Positions 34,928 to 44,038 of a DNA stretch of 64,000 nt are shown here, in pieces. The notes below the pieces were generated by a model. The model was not told where the DNA came from. It made no database searches and saw only the letters and a list, made by a program, of their open reading frames with translations. Origin of the DNA: Bacteroidetes bacterium MedPE-SWsnd-G2 (GTDB lineage Bacteria; Bacteroidota; Bacteroidia; Flavobacteriales; Flavobacteriaceae); contig MPDE01000009.1 in NCBI GenBank assembly GCA_001874335.1, positions 93,046 to 157,045 on the forward strand, read 5' to 3'. Both the position numbers and the translations under genes were made by a program. Numbering within the stretch: the stretch's first letter is position 1; each line of letters opens with the position of its first letter.

Positions 34928-36280
34928 TTAATCCCAACGGTTAGTTTGTTCTTCCTCTTTCATATACTCTTCAATTTTACGCTTCTCCCAGCCTTGACCA
35001 AGAAGTCCGTCGTTGACAAATACGCGATACGCCTGAAAACATAAGCCAATCCCCCAACCTATCATTGGAAACCAAAACCATTGAAAAGTAAATGGAGTGA
35101 ATTTATACCAAATGAATATTAAAAAAGGAATAACAAAAAAGTAAGATATTAGACTGTAATAAAATCCTTTTAATTCTTCTACATAATTTCTGGCGTTAAC
35201 ATATGCGCGGTCTAACCGCTGATTTTGTTGTGATTCTGTTCGTGTCATGATTGATACTTGTTTAGTAAGCATTGGGATTGCCACGGCAAACCGTTCTGCT
35301 GTTTGATTGATGGATACTCTACGTTTTGATAATAAATGGTAGCGTTGCTTGATATTTTCTAAGCCCACTCCACTACTCTTTTTTACAATTTGTTTAGGTT
35401 GTAAGTTGTTCTCAACAACCAACATCCCACGCATTTCATAAATTTTTATATATAATGGTTTAGAGGAAGTGACCATATTATGTTTTACTGCATTTTCCAA
35501 TAATAATTGCAATGCTAATGGTACAACCTTACTTTCGGGATCTGATGCTTGGTCTGGTATTTCAAATACTATACTATCTTCAAACCTCATTTTTAATAAA
35601 GACATATAAGTTTTAGCAAATTTCAATTCTTCATCTACGCTAACCAATTCTTTATTTTTTTGTTCTAATACATATCTATAGACCTTTGAAAGACCTGTTG
35701 TAAATTTTTGAGCATTTTCTGGGTTCTCCTCAATCAAACTGCTTAACACATTAAGACTGTTAAATAAAAAGTGAGGATCCAATTGATTTTTTAAAGCATC
35801 GAATTTAGCACTTGCTGTACCGGCTATTACTTTTTGCTCCTTTATCTTATTTTGTTGGTACTTATTATAGAAGTAAATAATTTGCCAAGTAACAATTATT
35901 GACATACCAATCCACATTCCAAAAATATAATCTCCCAAAGATTGGTTATAATAAAAATCTTCAAACGATTGTTGCAGGTAGCTAATGGCAACCAAAAATC
36001 GAACTACATATAGACTTAAAAATGTTACTATTGTAGAACCAAATAATCCAATAAACACGCGCTTGATTATTCTACCTTCCCAGTTTTTAGAATTTAAATA
36101 GTCAAAAAACTTTATGTTTCCGAAACCAACCACAAAGGTGTAAACTTGGTAGATTATAAAATCAATAAGTAAGGCGTTTACACTGTCGTAGCTAAATCCA
36201 TTTGAAAATAAATTACCTAGGATAAAAACTACTACACCAATAAATAGCAATAAGATGATTTGTTTCGATTTATTATTCAT
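34928..36280 (-). CDS. LytS-like sensor histidine kinase with C-terminal 2TM domain
   Basis: 450 aa. Four N-terminal membrane helices (about 8-28, 38-55, 75-98, 120-138) precede the HisKA_LytS-type kinase: phospho-acceptor H170 in LDPHFLFNSLNVLSSLIEENP, ATP-binding N-box LLLENAVKHNM and G-box GVGLENIKQRYHLL. Unusually the ATPase domain is followed (from about 355) by a 2TM module with two more helices (SLISYFFVIPFLIFIWY, FQWFWFPMIGWGIGL), so the C-terminus returns to the membrane. The LytTR regulator three genes downstream is the expected partner. Ligand unknown. Confidence 0.92.
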   Translation of the reverse strand: MNNKSKQIILLLFIGVVVFILGNLFSNGFSYDSVNALLIDFIIYQVYTFVVGFGNIKFFDYLNSKNWEGRIIKRVFIGLFGSTIVTFLSLYVVRFLVAISYLQQSFEDFYYNQSLGDYIFGMWIGMSIIVTWQIIYFYNKYQQNKIKEQKVIAGTASAKFDALKNQLDPHFLFNSLNVLSSLIEENPENAQKFTTGLSKVYRYVLEQKNKELVSVDEELKFAKTYMSLLKMRFEDSIVFEIPDQASDPESKVVPLALQLLLENAVKHNMVTSSKPLYIKIYEMRGMLVVENNLQPKQIVKKSSGVGLENIKQRYHLLSKRRVSINQTAERFAVAIPMLTKQVSIMTRTESQQNQRLDRAYVNARNYVEELKGFYYSLISYFFVIPFLIFIWYKFTPFTFQWFWFPMIGWGIGLCFQAYRVFVNDGLLGQGWEKRKIEEYMKEEEQTNRWD

Positions 36281-36292
36281 TATGTCTTAGTA

Positions 36293-36715
36293 TTACAATT
36301 TAATGTTTTGGATAACCTTCTCTCCTTTAACCTCAAATTTTGCCTTTTTCCATCTTGGTGGGCCAAAACTTCCTTTTTCATTATTAGAGCTTCTATAAGC
36401 TTCATTCGGAATCCCTAAAGCATTGGTGTCTAATTTTCCATTTTCATTTTCATCGTGAAAAGTTGAAATTGCATAAGTGCCCTCAGGTACATTTTCAAAC
36501 ACTACCCTACAAGATTTATTTCTGATATCTACCGAATAGCTTTTATATTCAGTTTTTAAAAACACACTTTCATTGTCAAATAAAGCTATCACCATTTTAC
36601 CTTCATTATTACTCAATCCCGTAATATTTACTTCTATATCTTGAGTAGATTGCTCAACAGATGTTGTAAAAAGGCTTACTGTGATTGTGACTATTATTAT
36701 TTTTAAAATATGCAT
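36293..36715 (-). CDS. Exported DUF2141-family protein
   Basis: About 140 aa after choosing the ATG at 36715, which puts a normal signal peptide first (MHILKIIIVTITVSLFTTSV); an ATG at 36742 in the same frame would add nine residues. The domain shows the DUF2141 features: NITGLSNNEGKMVIALFD, VPEGTYAISTFHDENENGKLD and GIPNEAYRSSNN. These small periplasmic beta-sandwich proteins are uncharacterised. It lies 12 bp upstream of the LytS-like kinase and is probably first in that operon, so a sensing or envelope role is possible. Confidence 0.85.
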   Translation of the reverse strand: MHILKIIIVTITVSLFTTSVEQSTQDIEVNITGLSNNEGKMVIALFDNESVFLKTEYKSYSVDIRNKSCRVVFENVPEGTYAISTFHDENENGKLDTNALGIPNEAYRSSNNEKGSFGPPRWKKAKFEVKGEKVIQNIKL

Positions 36716-36927
36716 AAGACTATAGCTTAAATTATTAAACAAATATCTAAGAATAAAGATAGTTTTAAAATTATGGTTTACCCAATTGTGGAATTCTAAT
36801 GATGAATTGCAAAAAGTGAATAATCTTTAATGATTTACAGGCCATATTTAACAGAAGTTCAATACTATAATGTAGTTTTCGATTACTTATTTTTGCTACA
36901 TTAGATTTAAGAAACCCATCTTCAGTA

Positions 36928-37986
36928 ATGACCAAAAACACCATGTTATGCCTTTTTTTTATTTGTGCTTTCTCTATTTGCACATTTGCTCAAGAACGTG
37001 GTGCAAAAGATAAAGATGCGATAGAGTTTGTGCCAACGCCTTATGCCACTCATAATGATATAACAGGGACCGCTGTTGGTGTTATACCAATGATTTTGTA
37101 CCGTATTTCAAAAAAAGATACCATTTCTCCAAAAAGCACTTCTGGGTTAGGTGCAATGTACACGACCAACAAATCTTTTTCTATGGTAGCTTTTAGCCAG
37201 TTGTATTTTAATCAAAACAAATGGCGAGCTAAGGTGTTTTTTGGGGCAGGAAATATTAATTTTCAAACCTATTTGGATGATGAAAGTCATGCTCCCGATT
37301 TTTACGATTACACTACCGAAGTATTGTTTTTCCAATTTCAAGGTAACAGAAAAATATACAAATCAATTTATGGTGGTTTAGGCTTTACTCATATTAATCA
37401 AAAGGCTGTATTTGATGACATTAATAGAGAATCTGAAACTGTGAATAATGCCATTGTTCTCAACTTACAATCCGATTCAAGAGACGATGTGCATTACCCC
37501 AAAAAAGGACATTATATTAATATGGACTATTTATCTTTTCCTGATTGGATAGAAAACACAGACGAATCCCATAAATTTAAAATATACCTTAATAAATATA
37601 TAGCAAAACGAGAAACCAAAGATGTTCTTGCGTTTAGGTTTGCTGCAAAATTTGGTTTAGGAAATATAAATTTTAATCAACAGGTAGTGCTGGGGCGTTT
37701 GGATTTAAGAGGATATTCTGAAGGGAAGTTTAGAGGTGATGGTCTATTTGCAACACAAGCCGAATACCGTTGGAATTTTAAAGAAAAAATGGGCGTTGTT
37801 GGCTTTGCTGGCTTAGGCACTATTTACGGTTCGCCTACAGAAAGTTTTGATTGGAAATTATACCCTTCGGTGGGGATGGGCATTAGAGTAAACATGTTCA
37901 AATTCACACCTCTAAATGTGGGCTTAGATGGCGCAGTAGGCAAAGAGGATTGGGGTATTTATTTTAGAATTGGTGAATCGTTTTAA
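36928..37986 (+). CDS. Exported outer-membrane beta-barrel protein (BamA/TamA, D15-like)
   Basis: 352 aa with signal peptide (MTKNTMLCLFFICAFSICTFA). The mature part shows alternating strands and the surface-antigen pattern, including SDSRDDVHYPKKGHYINMDY (compare the D15 signature with 'D...P..G') and VVLGRLDLRGYSEGKFRGD near 250, with a terminal aromatic-F strand (GIYFRIGESF). No POTRA domains precede the barrel, so it is not BamA itself; it is one of the short barrel proteins of this family in Bacteroidota. Function unknown. Confidence 0.82.
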   Translation: MTKNTMLCLFFICAFSICTFAQERGAKDKDAIEFVPTPYATHNDITGTAVGVIPMILYRISKKDTISPKSTSGLGAMYTTNKSFSMVAFSQLYFNQNKWRAKVFFGAGNINFQTYLDDESHAPDFYDYTTEVLFFQFQGNRKIYKSIYGGLGFTHINQKAVFDDINRESETVNNAIVLNLQSDSRDDVHYPKKGHYINMDYLSFPDWIENTDESHKFKIYLNKYIAKRETKDVLAFRFAAKFGLGNINFNQQVVLGRLDLRGYSEGKFRGDGLFATQAEYRWNFKEKMGVVGFAGLGTIYGSPTESFDWKLYPSVGMGIRVNMFKFTPLNVGLDGAVGKEDWGIYFRIGESF

Positions 37987-37990
37987 ACTA

Positions 37991-38018
37991 AAAAAGCATC
38001 CTAAAAAGGATGCTTTTT
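37991..38018. terminator. Bidirectional terminator between the barrel protein and PPIase genes
   Basis: Stem AAAAAGCATCCT (37991-38002) with AGGATGCTTTTT (38007-38018), loop AAAA; usable by both convergent genes. Confidence 0.85.
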
Positions 38019-38039
38019 ATTTTATATCAATAAAGTAAA

Positions 38040-38972
38040 TTATTTTACTTCCATTAATTCTACATCAAATACTAAAGTAGCGTTTGGAGGAATAACCCCT
38101 CCTGCTCCTCTAGAACCGTATCCCAGGTTACTTGGAATTACAAAACGAGCCTTGTCACCTACATTTAGTAACATGATTCCTTCATCCCATCCTGGAATAA
38201 CTTGTCCTGTTCCCACCGCAAACTCAATAGGTTGGTTTCTCTTGTAAGACGAATCAAAAACAGTTCCGTCAGACAATTGTCCTTTATAATGTACAGCTAC
38301 AGTTTTTCCTCTTTCGGCAGAAGTTCCTTCTCCTTTTTGAAGAATTTGGTAACGTAAACCACTTTCAGTTTTTTCAAAACCAGCAGCCAACTTATCCATT
38401 TCTTGATCTAATAAAGCTTTTTCTTCAAGTTCTCTTTTCTCTCTTGCACCTTCAAAAGTTCTAAATGCTTCAATAGGATTGTATGCTTCAGCGGTAGCAC
38501 CAACTCTTACAATTTCTATTCTTGTAATTTCATCACCTTGCTCAATAGCGTTTACTACATCTTGACCTTCAATTACATTCCCAAAAACAGTATGATTATT
38601 ATCTAACCATGGTGTCTCTACATGAGTAATAAAAAATTGACTTCCGTTTGTACCAGGACCTGCATTTGCCATAGATAAAACTCCAGGGCCATCATGTCTT
38701 AATTCTGGGTGAAACTCATCGTCAAATTGGTATCCAGGATTCCCAGAACCTGTACCTTGAGGACATCCTCCTTGAACCATAAAATCAGGAATAACTCTGT
38801 GAAATTTTAATCCGTCATAGTAAGGTGTACCTTGTGGCTTAACACTATTCTCTAAATTACCTTCAGCTAAAGCAACAAAGTTACCAACAGTTCCAGGTGT
38901 TTTTTCAAATTCTAAACCAACTAGAATATTTCCTTTAGTGGTTACAAATTTTGCGTATAATCCGTCTTGCAT
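38040..38972 (-). CDS. Dual peptidyl-prolyl isomerase: cyclophilin fused to FKBP
   Basis: 310 aa with no signal peptide, so probably cytoplasmic. Residues 1 to about 160 are a cyclophilin ([44 protein letters not shown]); a charged helical linker follows (about 170-205); residues 215-310 are an FKBP ([69 protein letters not shown]). The two isomerase folds are unrelated, and such dual-family fusions are known from Bacteroidota, spirochaetes and some protists. It is preceded by a -7 type element (38998-39005). Confidence 0.94.
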   Translation of the reverse strand: MQDGLYAKFVTTKGNILVGLEFEKTPGTVGNFVALAEGNLENSVKPQGTPYYDGLKFHRVIPDFMVQGGCPQGTGSGNPGYQFDDEFHPELRHDGPGVLSMANAGPGTNGSQFFITHVETPWLDNNHTVFGNVIEGQDVVNAIEQGDEITRIEIVRVGATAEAYNPIEAFRTFEGAREKRELEEKALLDQEMDKLAAGFEKTESGLRYQILQKGEGTSAERGKTVAVHYKGQLSDGTVFDSSYKRNQPIEFAVGTGQVIPGWDEGIMLLNVGDKARFVIPSNLGYGSRGAGGVIPPNATLVFDVELMEVK

Positions 38973-38997
38973 TGTGTATTGTTTTTATTTCAAGGCG

Positions 38998-39005
38998 CAA
39001 AGATA
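38998..39005 (-). promoter_or_regulatory. Possible -7 element of the PPIase gene
   Basis: Minus strand reads TATCTTTG, matching TAnnTTTG, 25 bp before the ATG. No clear TTG at the expected distance. Confidence 0.45.
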
Positions 39006-39078
39006 ACACAATAAGCCGTATAATAATATTAACAAAGTATTAAAGCTATATATTGGTTTATAAAGCCGATTAATTAGT

Positions 39079-39086
39079 TAATTTTG
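39079..39086 (+). promoter_or_regulatory. Possible -7 element of the 147-aa hypothetical gene
   Basis: TAATTTTG matches TAnnTTTG; a TTG lies 23 bp upstream (39053-39055). The ATG follows 13 bp after the box, so the leader would be very short. Confidence 0.4.
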
Positions 39087-39099
39087 AAAAAAAATTGAA

Positions 39100-39543
39100 A
39101 TGAAATTTTCCCTTAAAAAATTATTTGGAGATTCTGAAAATCAATCAGAAAATGAAGCACAGTTGTCAGACGATTTCGTGAATGCCATTATTAAGGATAT
39201 TGACCATGTCCCTTATGCCAAATCTAAAACTAATGTGTTATATGCTGGTGCAAATGAATTGGGCGGATACCTCTATTTCCAGACTATTGTTGTCGGTCAA
39301 TTTAAATTAAAAACTAAAAAGGGCGCTGAATTAGAATTAATTTCGGACAAAAAAACACTAACCTTAAAAGCAGATATGGACGAATTTGAATCTGATCATA
39401 CAGATGTCAAAAACAGATATATCACCAAAATAGATTTTGAAATTGACAAAGCACAATTAAAAACCTTTGATGCAACAACTTTTAAATCTGTGAATTTAAA
39501 AACTGGAAAAAAGACAATTTCCTTAAATGTAATTGATAATTAA
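39100..39543 (+). CDS. Conserved-looking hypothetical cytosolic protein
   Basis: 147 aa, no signal peptide or membrane helix. The N-terminus (MKFSLKKLFGDSENQSENEAQLSDD) is charged and low in complexity; the rest is probably beta-rich (LKTKKGAELELISDKKTLTLKAD, FEIDKAQLKTFDATTFKSVNL). I do not recognise a family. Coding character is supported by a clean start with a -7 type element upstream and codon use like its neighbours. Its stop overlaps the stop of recQ on the other strand by 4 bp (TTAA shared), leaving no room for a terminator between them. Confidence 0.75.
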   Translation: MKFSLKKLFGDSENQSENEAQLSDDFVNAIIKDIDHVPYAKSKTNVLYAGANELGGYLYFQTIVVGQFKLKTKKGAELELISDKKTLTLKADMDEFESDHTDVKNRYITKIDFEIDKAQLKTFDATTFKSVNLKTGKKTISLNVIDN

Positions 39544-41744
39544 TTTGCCACTTGGCTTATAAATTTAATGCGATATAGTCGTAATTCGTCTTCGTCATAA
39601 TCCCCATCAAACTCTTCTAAAGCTAAACTAATCTTATCACTTTCGGCTTCCATAAAATAATCATGGATTTCTTCTTGTTGGTCTTCATCTAGAATATCAT
39701 CTAACCAATAATCAATATTTAATTTGGTTCCGGAATAGACAATAGCTTCCATTTCTTTAGTGAAGTCTGACATCGACATCCCTTTGGCTCCAGAAATATC
39801 ATCTAATGGTAGTTTTCTGTCTATGTTTTGAATGATATACAGCTTTAATGCCGAATTGGTCCCGGTACTTTTTACAACTAAATCTTCAATACGTTCAATC
39901 TCATTTTCTTCAACATAGCGCGCAATAAGTTCAACAAAGTCTTTTCCGTACTTTTTGGCTTTACCATCTCCGACCCCGTGAACATTTGCTAATTCTGAAA
40001 GTGAAATAGGATATTTGGAGGCCATATCTTCTAAAGATGGATCTTGAAAAATAACAAATGGTGGTACATTAAGTTTCTTAGCGTTTCGTTTTCTAAGATC
40101 TTTTAACATGCTCATCAGTTTTTCATCTAAAACTGCTCCTCCGCCTTTTGAGGCAGTAATAATACTTTCATCCTTCTCAGAATCATATACATGATCTTCG
40201 GTCATTAAAAATGACTTCGGACGTTCAATAAATTCCTTTCCAGCTGGAGTTAGCCTCAAAATGCCATAGGTTTCAATATCCTTTTTTAAATACCCAGCAA
40301 TTAATAATTGACGTATTAACGCCATCCAATGTCTTCCCTCTTTTTCTTTACCAGCGCCAAAGAAAGGCTGTGCATCTGTTTTATGAGAAGTAATCATGGC
40401 ATTTGGTTTCCCTATAATTACTTGTACTAAATCTTTTGATTTATACTTCGCGTTGGTCTTATTAACTGTATCTAAAACTAATTGAGCGTCATCCTTGACT
40501 TCGGTCTGTTTTTTAGGAAACCGAATATTGTCATCCATATCACCACCTTCACCAGTTTCATTATCAAATTCTTCTCCAAAATAATGTAGAATAAATTTGC
40601 GTCGAGAAATAGAACTTTCGCAGAAAGCAACAACTTCTTGTAATAAGGCATGACCTATTTCTTGCTCTGCAACAGGTTTTCCAGACATGAATTTTTCTAA
40701 CTTCTCAATGTCTTTATAAGCATAAAAAGCTAAACAGTGACCTTCTCCTCCATCTCTACCGGCACGTCCCGTTTCTTGATAATAACTTTCTATACTTTTA
40801 GGAATGTCATGATGAATTACGAACCGAACATCGGGTTTGTCTATCCCCATACCAAAAGCAATGGTTGCTACAACAACATCCACATCTTCCATCAAAAACA
40901 TGTCCTGATGACTTACCCTCTTTTTAGCATCTAAACCAGCGTGATAAGGCACAGCTTTCACACCATTAACTTGTAGTACCTGAGCCAATTCTTCAACTCG
41001 TTTTCTACTTAAACAATAAACAATACCTGATTTACCTTCATTTTGTTTAATGAACTTAATAATGTCAGAATCTACTTGTTTGGTTTTTGGTCTTACCTCG
41101 TAATACAGATTAGGCCTGTTAAATGACGCCTTGAAAGTATTGGCATCAGTCATACCCAAAATCTTTAATATATCTTCTTGTACTTTTGGAGTTGCAGTTG
41201 CGGTCAAACCTATAATTGGAATATCATCTCCAATACGTTTAATGATATGTTTTAAATTTCTGTATTCGGGTCTAAAATCATGCCCCCATTCACTAATGCA
41301 ATGGGCTTCATCAACCGCCATAAAGGAAATTTGAACAGATCTTAAAAATTCAACATTTTCTTCCTTAGTTAGGGACTCTGGTGCTACATATAATAATTTA
41401 GTGATACCATTTCTAATATCTTCTTTAACCTGTTTAACCTCCGTCTTATTTAAAGACGAATTTAATACATGCGCTACACCTTCATGATCAGATACACCTC
41501 TAATGGCATCTACTTGATTCTTCATTAAAGCAATTAATGGAGACACCACAATTGCTGTTCCTTCTTTCATTAAAGCAGGTAACTGGTAACACATAGATTT
41601 ACCTCCACCAGTAGGCATAATAACAAATGTATTTTCATTTGCCATTATACTTTTTATTACCTGTTCTTGTAAACCTTTAAATTCCGAAAAACCAAAGTGT
41701 TTTTTCAGCGCCGAATGTAAGTCAATTTCTTTCGTACTCATCAA
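39540..41744 (-). CDS. recQ: ATP-dependent DNA helicase RecQ
   Basis: 734-aa superfamily 2 helicase in recombination and fork repair. Motif I is MPTGGGKSMCYQLPAL, motif II DEAHCISEWGHDFRPEY, motif VI QETGRAGRDG. The RecQ-C-terminal zinc region is degenerate by eye: SISRRKFILHYFGEEF has the helix, but only one of the expected zinc-binding cysteines is clear. The winged helix and an HRDC domain (about 530-610, RKRNAKKLNVPPFVIFQD) follow, then an acidic tail. The length exceeds E. coli RecQ (609 aa) by the C-terminal extension, a usual Bacteroidota feature as far as I recall. Confidence 0.95.
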   Translation of the reverse strand: MMSTKEIDLHSALKKHFGFSEFKGLQEQVIKSIMANENTFVIMPTGGGKSMCYQLPALMKEGTAIVVSPLIALMKNQVDAIRGVSDHEGVAHVLNSSLNKTEVKQVKEDIRNGITKLLYVAPESLTKEENVEFLRSVQISFMAVDEAHCISEWGHDFRPEYRNLKHIIKRIGDDIPIIGLTATATPKVQEDILKILGMTDANTFKASFNRPNLYYEVRPKTKQVDSDIIKFIKQNEGKSGIVYCLSRKRVEELAQVLQVNGVKAVPYHAGLDAKKRVSHQDMFLMEDVDVVVATIAFGMGIDKPDVRFVIHHDIPKSIESYYQETGRAGRDGGEGHCLAFYAYKDIEKLEKFMSGKPVAEQEIGHALLQEVVAFCESSISRRKFILHYFGEEFDNETGEGGDMDDNIRFPKKQTEVKDDAQLVLDTVNKTNAKYKSKDLVQVIIGKPNAMITSHKTDAQPFFGAGKEKEGRHWMALIRQLLIAGYLKKDIETYGILRLTPAGKEFIERPKSFLMTEDHVYDSEKDESIITASKGGGAVLDEKLMSMLKDLRKRNAKKLNVPPFVIFQDPSLEDMASKYPISLSELANVHGVGDGKAKKYGKDFVELIARYVEENEIERIEDLVVKSTGTNSALKLYIIQNIDRKLPLDDISGAKGMSMSDFTKEMEAIVYSGTKLNIDYWLDDILDEDQQEEIHDYFMEAESDKISLALEEFDGDYDEDELRLYRIKFISQVAN

Positions 41745-41763
41745 ACCTTAACGGTATTTTATT

Positions 41764-41771
41764 TACATTTG
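41764..41771 (+). promoter_or_regulatory. Possible -7 element of kdsD
   Basis: TACATTTG matches TAnnTTTG exactly. It would give a leader of about 50 nt to the TTG start codon of kdsD. Confidence 0.45.
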
Positions 41772-41828
41772 CAAAAGATTAAAGATAACCAATTCTTTGA
41801 CGGCATCAAACCCAATAAATGATAAATT

Positions 41829-42794
41829 TTGAATACTAAAAAATCAATATTAGATATCGCAAAACAAACAATTTTACTTGAAAGTGAAGCAGTTGCAAAT
41901 CTTGCCAACTTACTTGATTCAGATTTTTCCGACGTAGTAGAATTGATTTATAAATCTAAAGGGCGTCTTATTATAACAGGAATAGGCAAAAGTGCGATAA
42001 TTGCTAACAAAATTGTTGCTACTTTAAACTCTACAGGAACGCCTTCTGTTTTTATGCATGCTGCCGATGCCATCCATGGTGACTTAGGATTAATTTTAGA
42101 AGATGATTTGGTAATTTGTATTTCTAAAAGTGGAAATACTCCAGAAATAAAAGTATTGGTTCCTCTTATCAAAAATGCCAAAAACAAATTAATTGCTATA
42201 ACAGGTAATATCGATTCATTTTTAGGTCAGCAATCAGATTATAATCTTAATGCATTTGTGGCTCAAGAGGCATGTCCAAATAACCTGGCACCTACAACAA
42301 GTACTACTGCTCAATTGGTAATTGGTGATGCTTTAGCGGTTTGTTTGTTAGAATTAAGAGAATTTTCAAGTAAAGACTTTGCTAAATACCACCCAGGAGG
42401 TGCTTTAGGTAAGCGATTGTATTTACGAGTTCATGATTTATCATCGGTTAATGAAAAACCTCAAGTTGAATTGAGCACACCACTAAAGGATGTAATCGTT
42501 GAGATTTCTGAAAAACGATTGGGTGTTACTGCTGTTGTTGAAAACAACAAAATAATGGGAATCATTACTGATGGTGATTTAAGACGAATGCTTAGTAAAT
42601 CTGATGATTTTATGAGCTATACGGCAAAAGATATTATGAGTAGTAATCCAAAACGCATTGCTGAAGATGCCATGGCTGTAGATGCCATGGAGCAAATGGA
42701 AACAAACGGAATATCTCAACTCTTAGTAGAATCTGATGGAAACTACGCTGGTGTGATACACTTACACGATCTTATTAAAGAAGGAATTATATAA
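41829..42794 (+). CDS. kdsD: Arabinose-5-phosphate isomerase (KpsF/GutQ type)
   Basis: Interconverts ribulose-5-P and arabinose-5-P, first step to KDO for lipopolysaccharide. The SIS sugar-isomerase domain (about 35-170, GRLIITGIGKSAIIANKI, ISKSGNTPEI) is followed by two CBS domains (about 205-321). The start is TTG at 41829: an in-frame stop (TAA, 41823-41825) lies two codons upstream and no ATG fits the conserved N-terminus, so a non-ATG start is forced. The stop overlaps the tatC start (TAATG), showing coupling. Confidence 0.94.
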   Translation: MNTKKSILDIAKQTILLESEAVANLANLLDSDFSDVVELIYKSKGRLIITGIGKSAIIANKIVATLNSTGTPSVFMHAADAIHGDLGLILEDDLVICISKSGNTPEIKVLVPLIKNAKNKLIAITGNIDSFLGQQSDYNLNAFVAQEACPNNLAPTTSTTAQLVIGDALAVCLLELREFSSKDFAKYHPGGALGKRLYLRVHDLSSVNEKPQVELSTPLKDVIVEISEKRLGVTAVVENNKIMGIITDGDLRRMLSKSDDFMSYTAKDIMSSNPKRIAEDAMAVDAMEQMETNGISQLLVESDGNYAGVIHLHDLIKEGII

Positions 42795-43627
42795 TGGCAA
42801 AAAAACAAATTAATGAAATGTCTTTTTTAGATCATTTAGAAGATTTAAGATGGCATTTAATTAGATCGACTGTTGGTGTACTTATAGGTGCTGTGGTGGC
42901 TTTTATATTTAGCGACTTTGTATTTGACGTTATAATCTTTGGTCCAAAACAAATGAGCTTTCCAACATACCAATGGCTATGTAAAATGGGAAACCTAATA
43001 CATGTGGAGACTACTTTTTGTGGTGATGAATTTCCGTTTATTATTCAAAATAGGGAAATGGCAGGACAGTTTTCTGCGCATATATGGACCTCGGTTACCG
43101 TAGGTGTCATCCTTGCATTCCCATATATCATTTACCAACTGTGGAAGTTTATTAGCCCTGGATTATTAGAAAACGAGCGCAAACATTCACGCGGGTTCAT
43201 TATCATAACATCACTATTATTTTTTATTGGTGTGCTATTTGGATACTATGTAATTACGCCATTGTCTATTAATTTCTTGGGAACTTATAATGTTAGTGCA
43301 GAAGTTTCAAATGAGATAGATTTAGCATCATACATTGCTTTAATCAGATCATCTGCTTTGGCTTCAGGATTAGTGTTTGAATTACCTATCATTATATATT
43401 TTCTAACAAAAATCGGACTTATTACTCCTGAGTTTTTAAGAAAATATAGAAAATTTGCCTTAGTCATTGTATTAATTTTGGCTGCTGTTATAACACCTCC
43501 AGACTTAGCAAGTCAGATAATTGTAGCAGTGCCTATTTTATTATTATATCAAGTTAGTATTTACATTTCGAAAGTGGTTGTTAGAAATCAAAAACGAAAA
43601 GAAAAAGAGTTAAGAAATGTCAGATAA
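42794..43627 (+). CDS. tatC: Sec-independent protein translocase subunit TatC
   Basis: 277-aa inner-membrane protein with six helices. The signature opening MSFLDHLEDLRWHLIRS and the later SPGLLENERKHSRGF and FELPIIIYFLTKIGLITP are all TatC. It carries folded proteins with twin-arginine signals. It has a longer first periplasmic loop (about 50-90, with three Cys) than E. coli TatC. It is translationally coupled to kdsD and overlaps the next gene by 11 bp. Confidence 0.96.
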   Translation: MAKKQINEMSFLDHLEDLRWHLIRSTVGVLIGAVVAFIFSDFVFDVIIFGPKQMSFPTYQWLCKMGNLIHVETTFCGDEFPFIIQNREMAGQFSAHIWTSVTVGVILAFPYIIYQLWKFISPGLLENERKHSRGFIIITSLLFFIGVLFGYYVITPLSINFLGTYNVSAEVSNEIDLASYIALIRSSALASGLVFELPIIIYFLTKIGLITPEFLRKYRKFALVIVLILAAVITPPDLASQIIVAVPILLLYQVSIYISKVVVRNQKRKEKELRNVR

Positions 43628-43964
43628 AGTAGAAGCATTTAATGCTTACCGAGAAAAAATGAATGCCAAAATTCTTGATGACAATAATAAGGTCATTAAG
43701 CGAATTTTTAATTTAGATACCAATGCCTTTAAAGCTGGTGCTTTAGATGTAAAAACGAAAGAATTATTAGGCCTCGTCGCATCCTTAGTTTTACGCTGTG
43801 ATGATTGCGTTAAATACCATTTAGAAACCTGTTATAAAGAAGGTCTTACAAAAGAGGAAGTGAACGAAACACTTAGTATTGCTACTCTAATTGGAGGTAC
43901 AATTGTAATTCCTCACTTGAGACGTGCTTTCGAATTTTGGGAAGAATTAGAATCTCAAGACTAA
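43617..43964 (+). CDS. Carboxymuconolactone decarboxylase-like (AhpD-type) protein
   Basis: 115-aa helical protein with the CxxC active-site pair and following His of AhpD-like alkylhydroperoxidases (LRCDDCVKYHLETCYKEG, about 59-77). Such proteins are small thiol reductases or peroxidases of often unknown partner. It overlaps tatC by 11 bp, so it is expressed with kdsD and tatC. No decarboxylase role is implied by the family name. Confidence 0.88.
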   Translation: MSDKVEAFNAYREKMNAKILDDNNKVIKRIFNLDTNAFKAGALDVKTKELLGLVASLVLRCDDCVKYHLETCYKEGLTKEEVNETLSIATLIGGTIVIPHLRRAFEFWEELESQD

Positions 43965-43980
43965 TAGTGCTTAATTAACG

Positions 43981-44000
43981 TTACTTTACACATAAAGTAA
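43981..44000. promoter_or_regulatory. Inverted repeat upstream of lptB
   Basis: TTACTTTACACATAAAGTAA is a perfect 8-bp inverted repeat with spacer CACA. It is not followed by a T tract on either strand, so it is more likely an operator or RNA structure than a terminator. A near -7 box (TACATTTA) follows at about 44013. Role unknown. Confidence 0.4.
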
Positions 44001-44038
44001 TATCGATTTTATTACATTTATCCTTTACCAAATAATTT

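Noticed and set aside
36771..36983. 70-aa minus-strand open frame before the barrel protein
   Set aside because: It overlaps the start and signal peptide of the well-supported plus-strand gene, and its translation shows no domain or typical start context.
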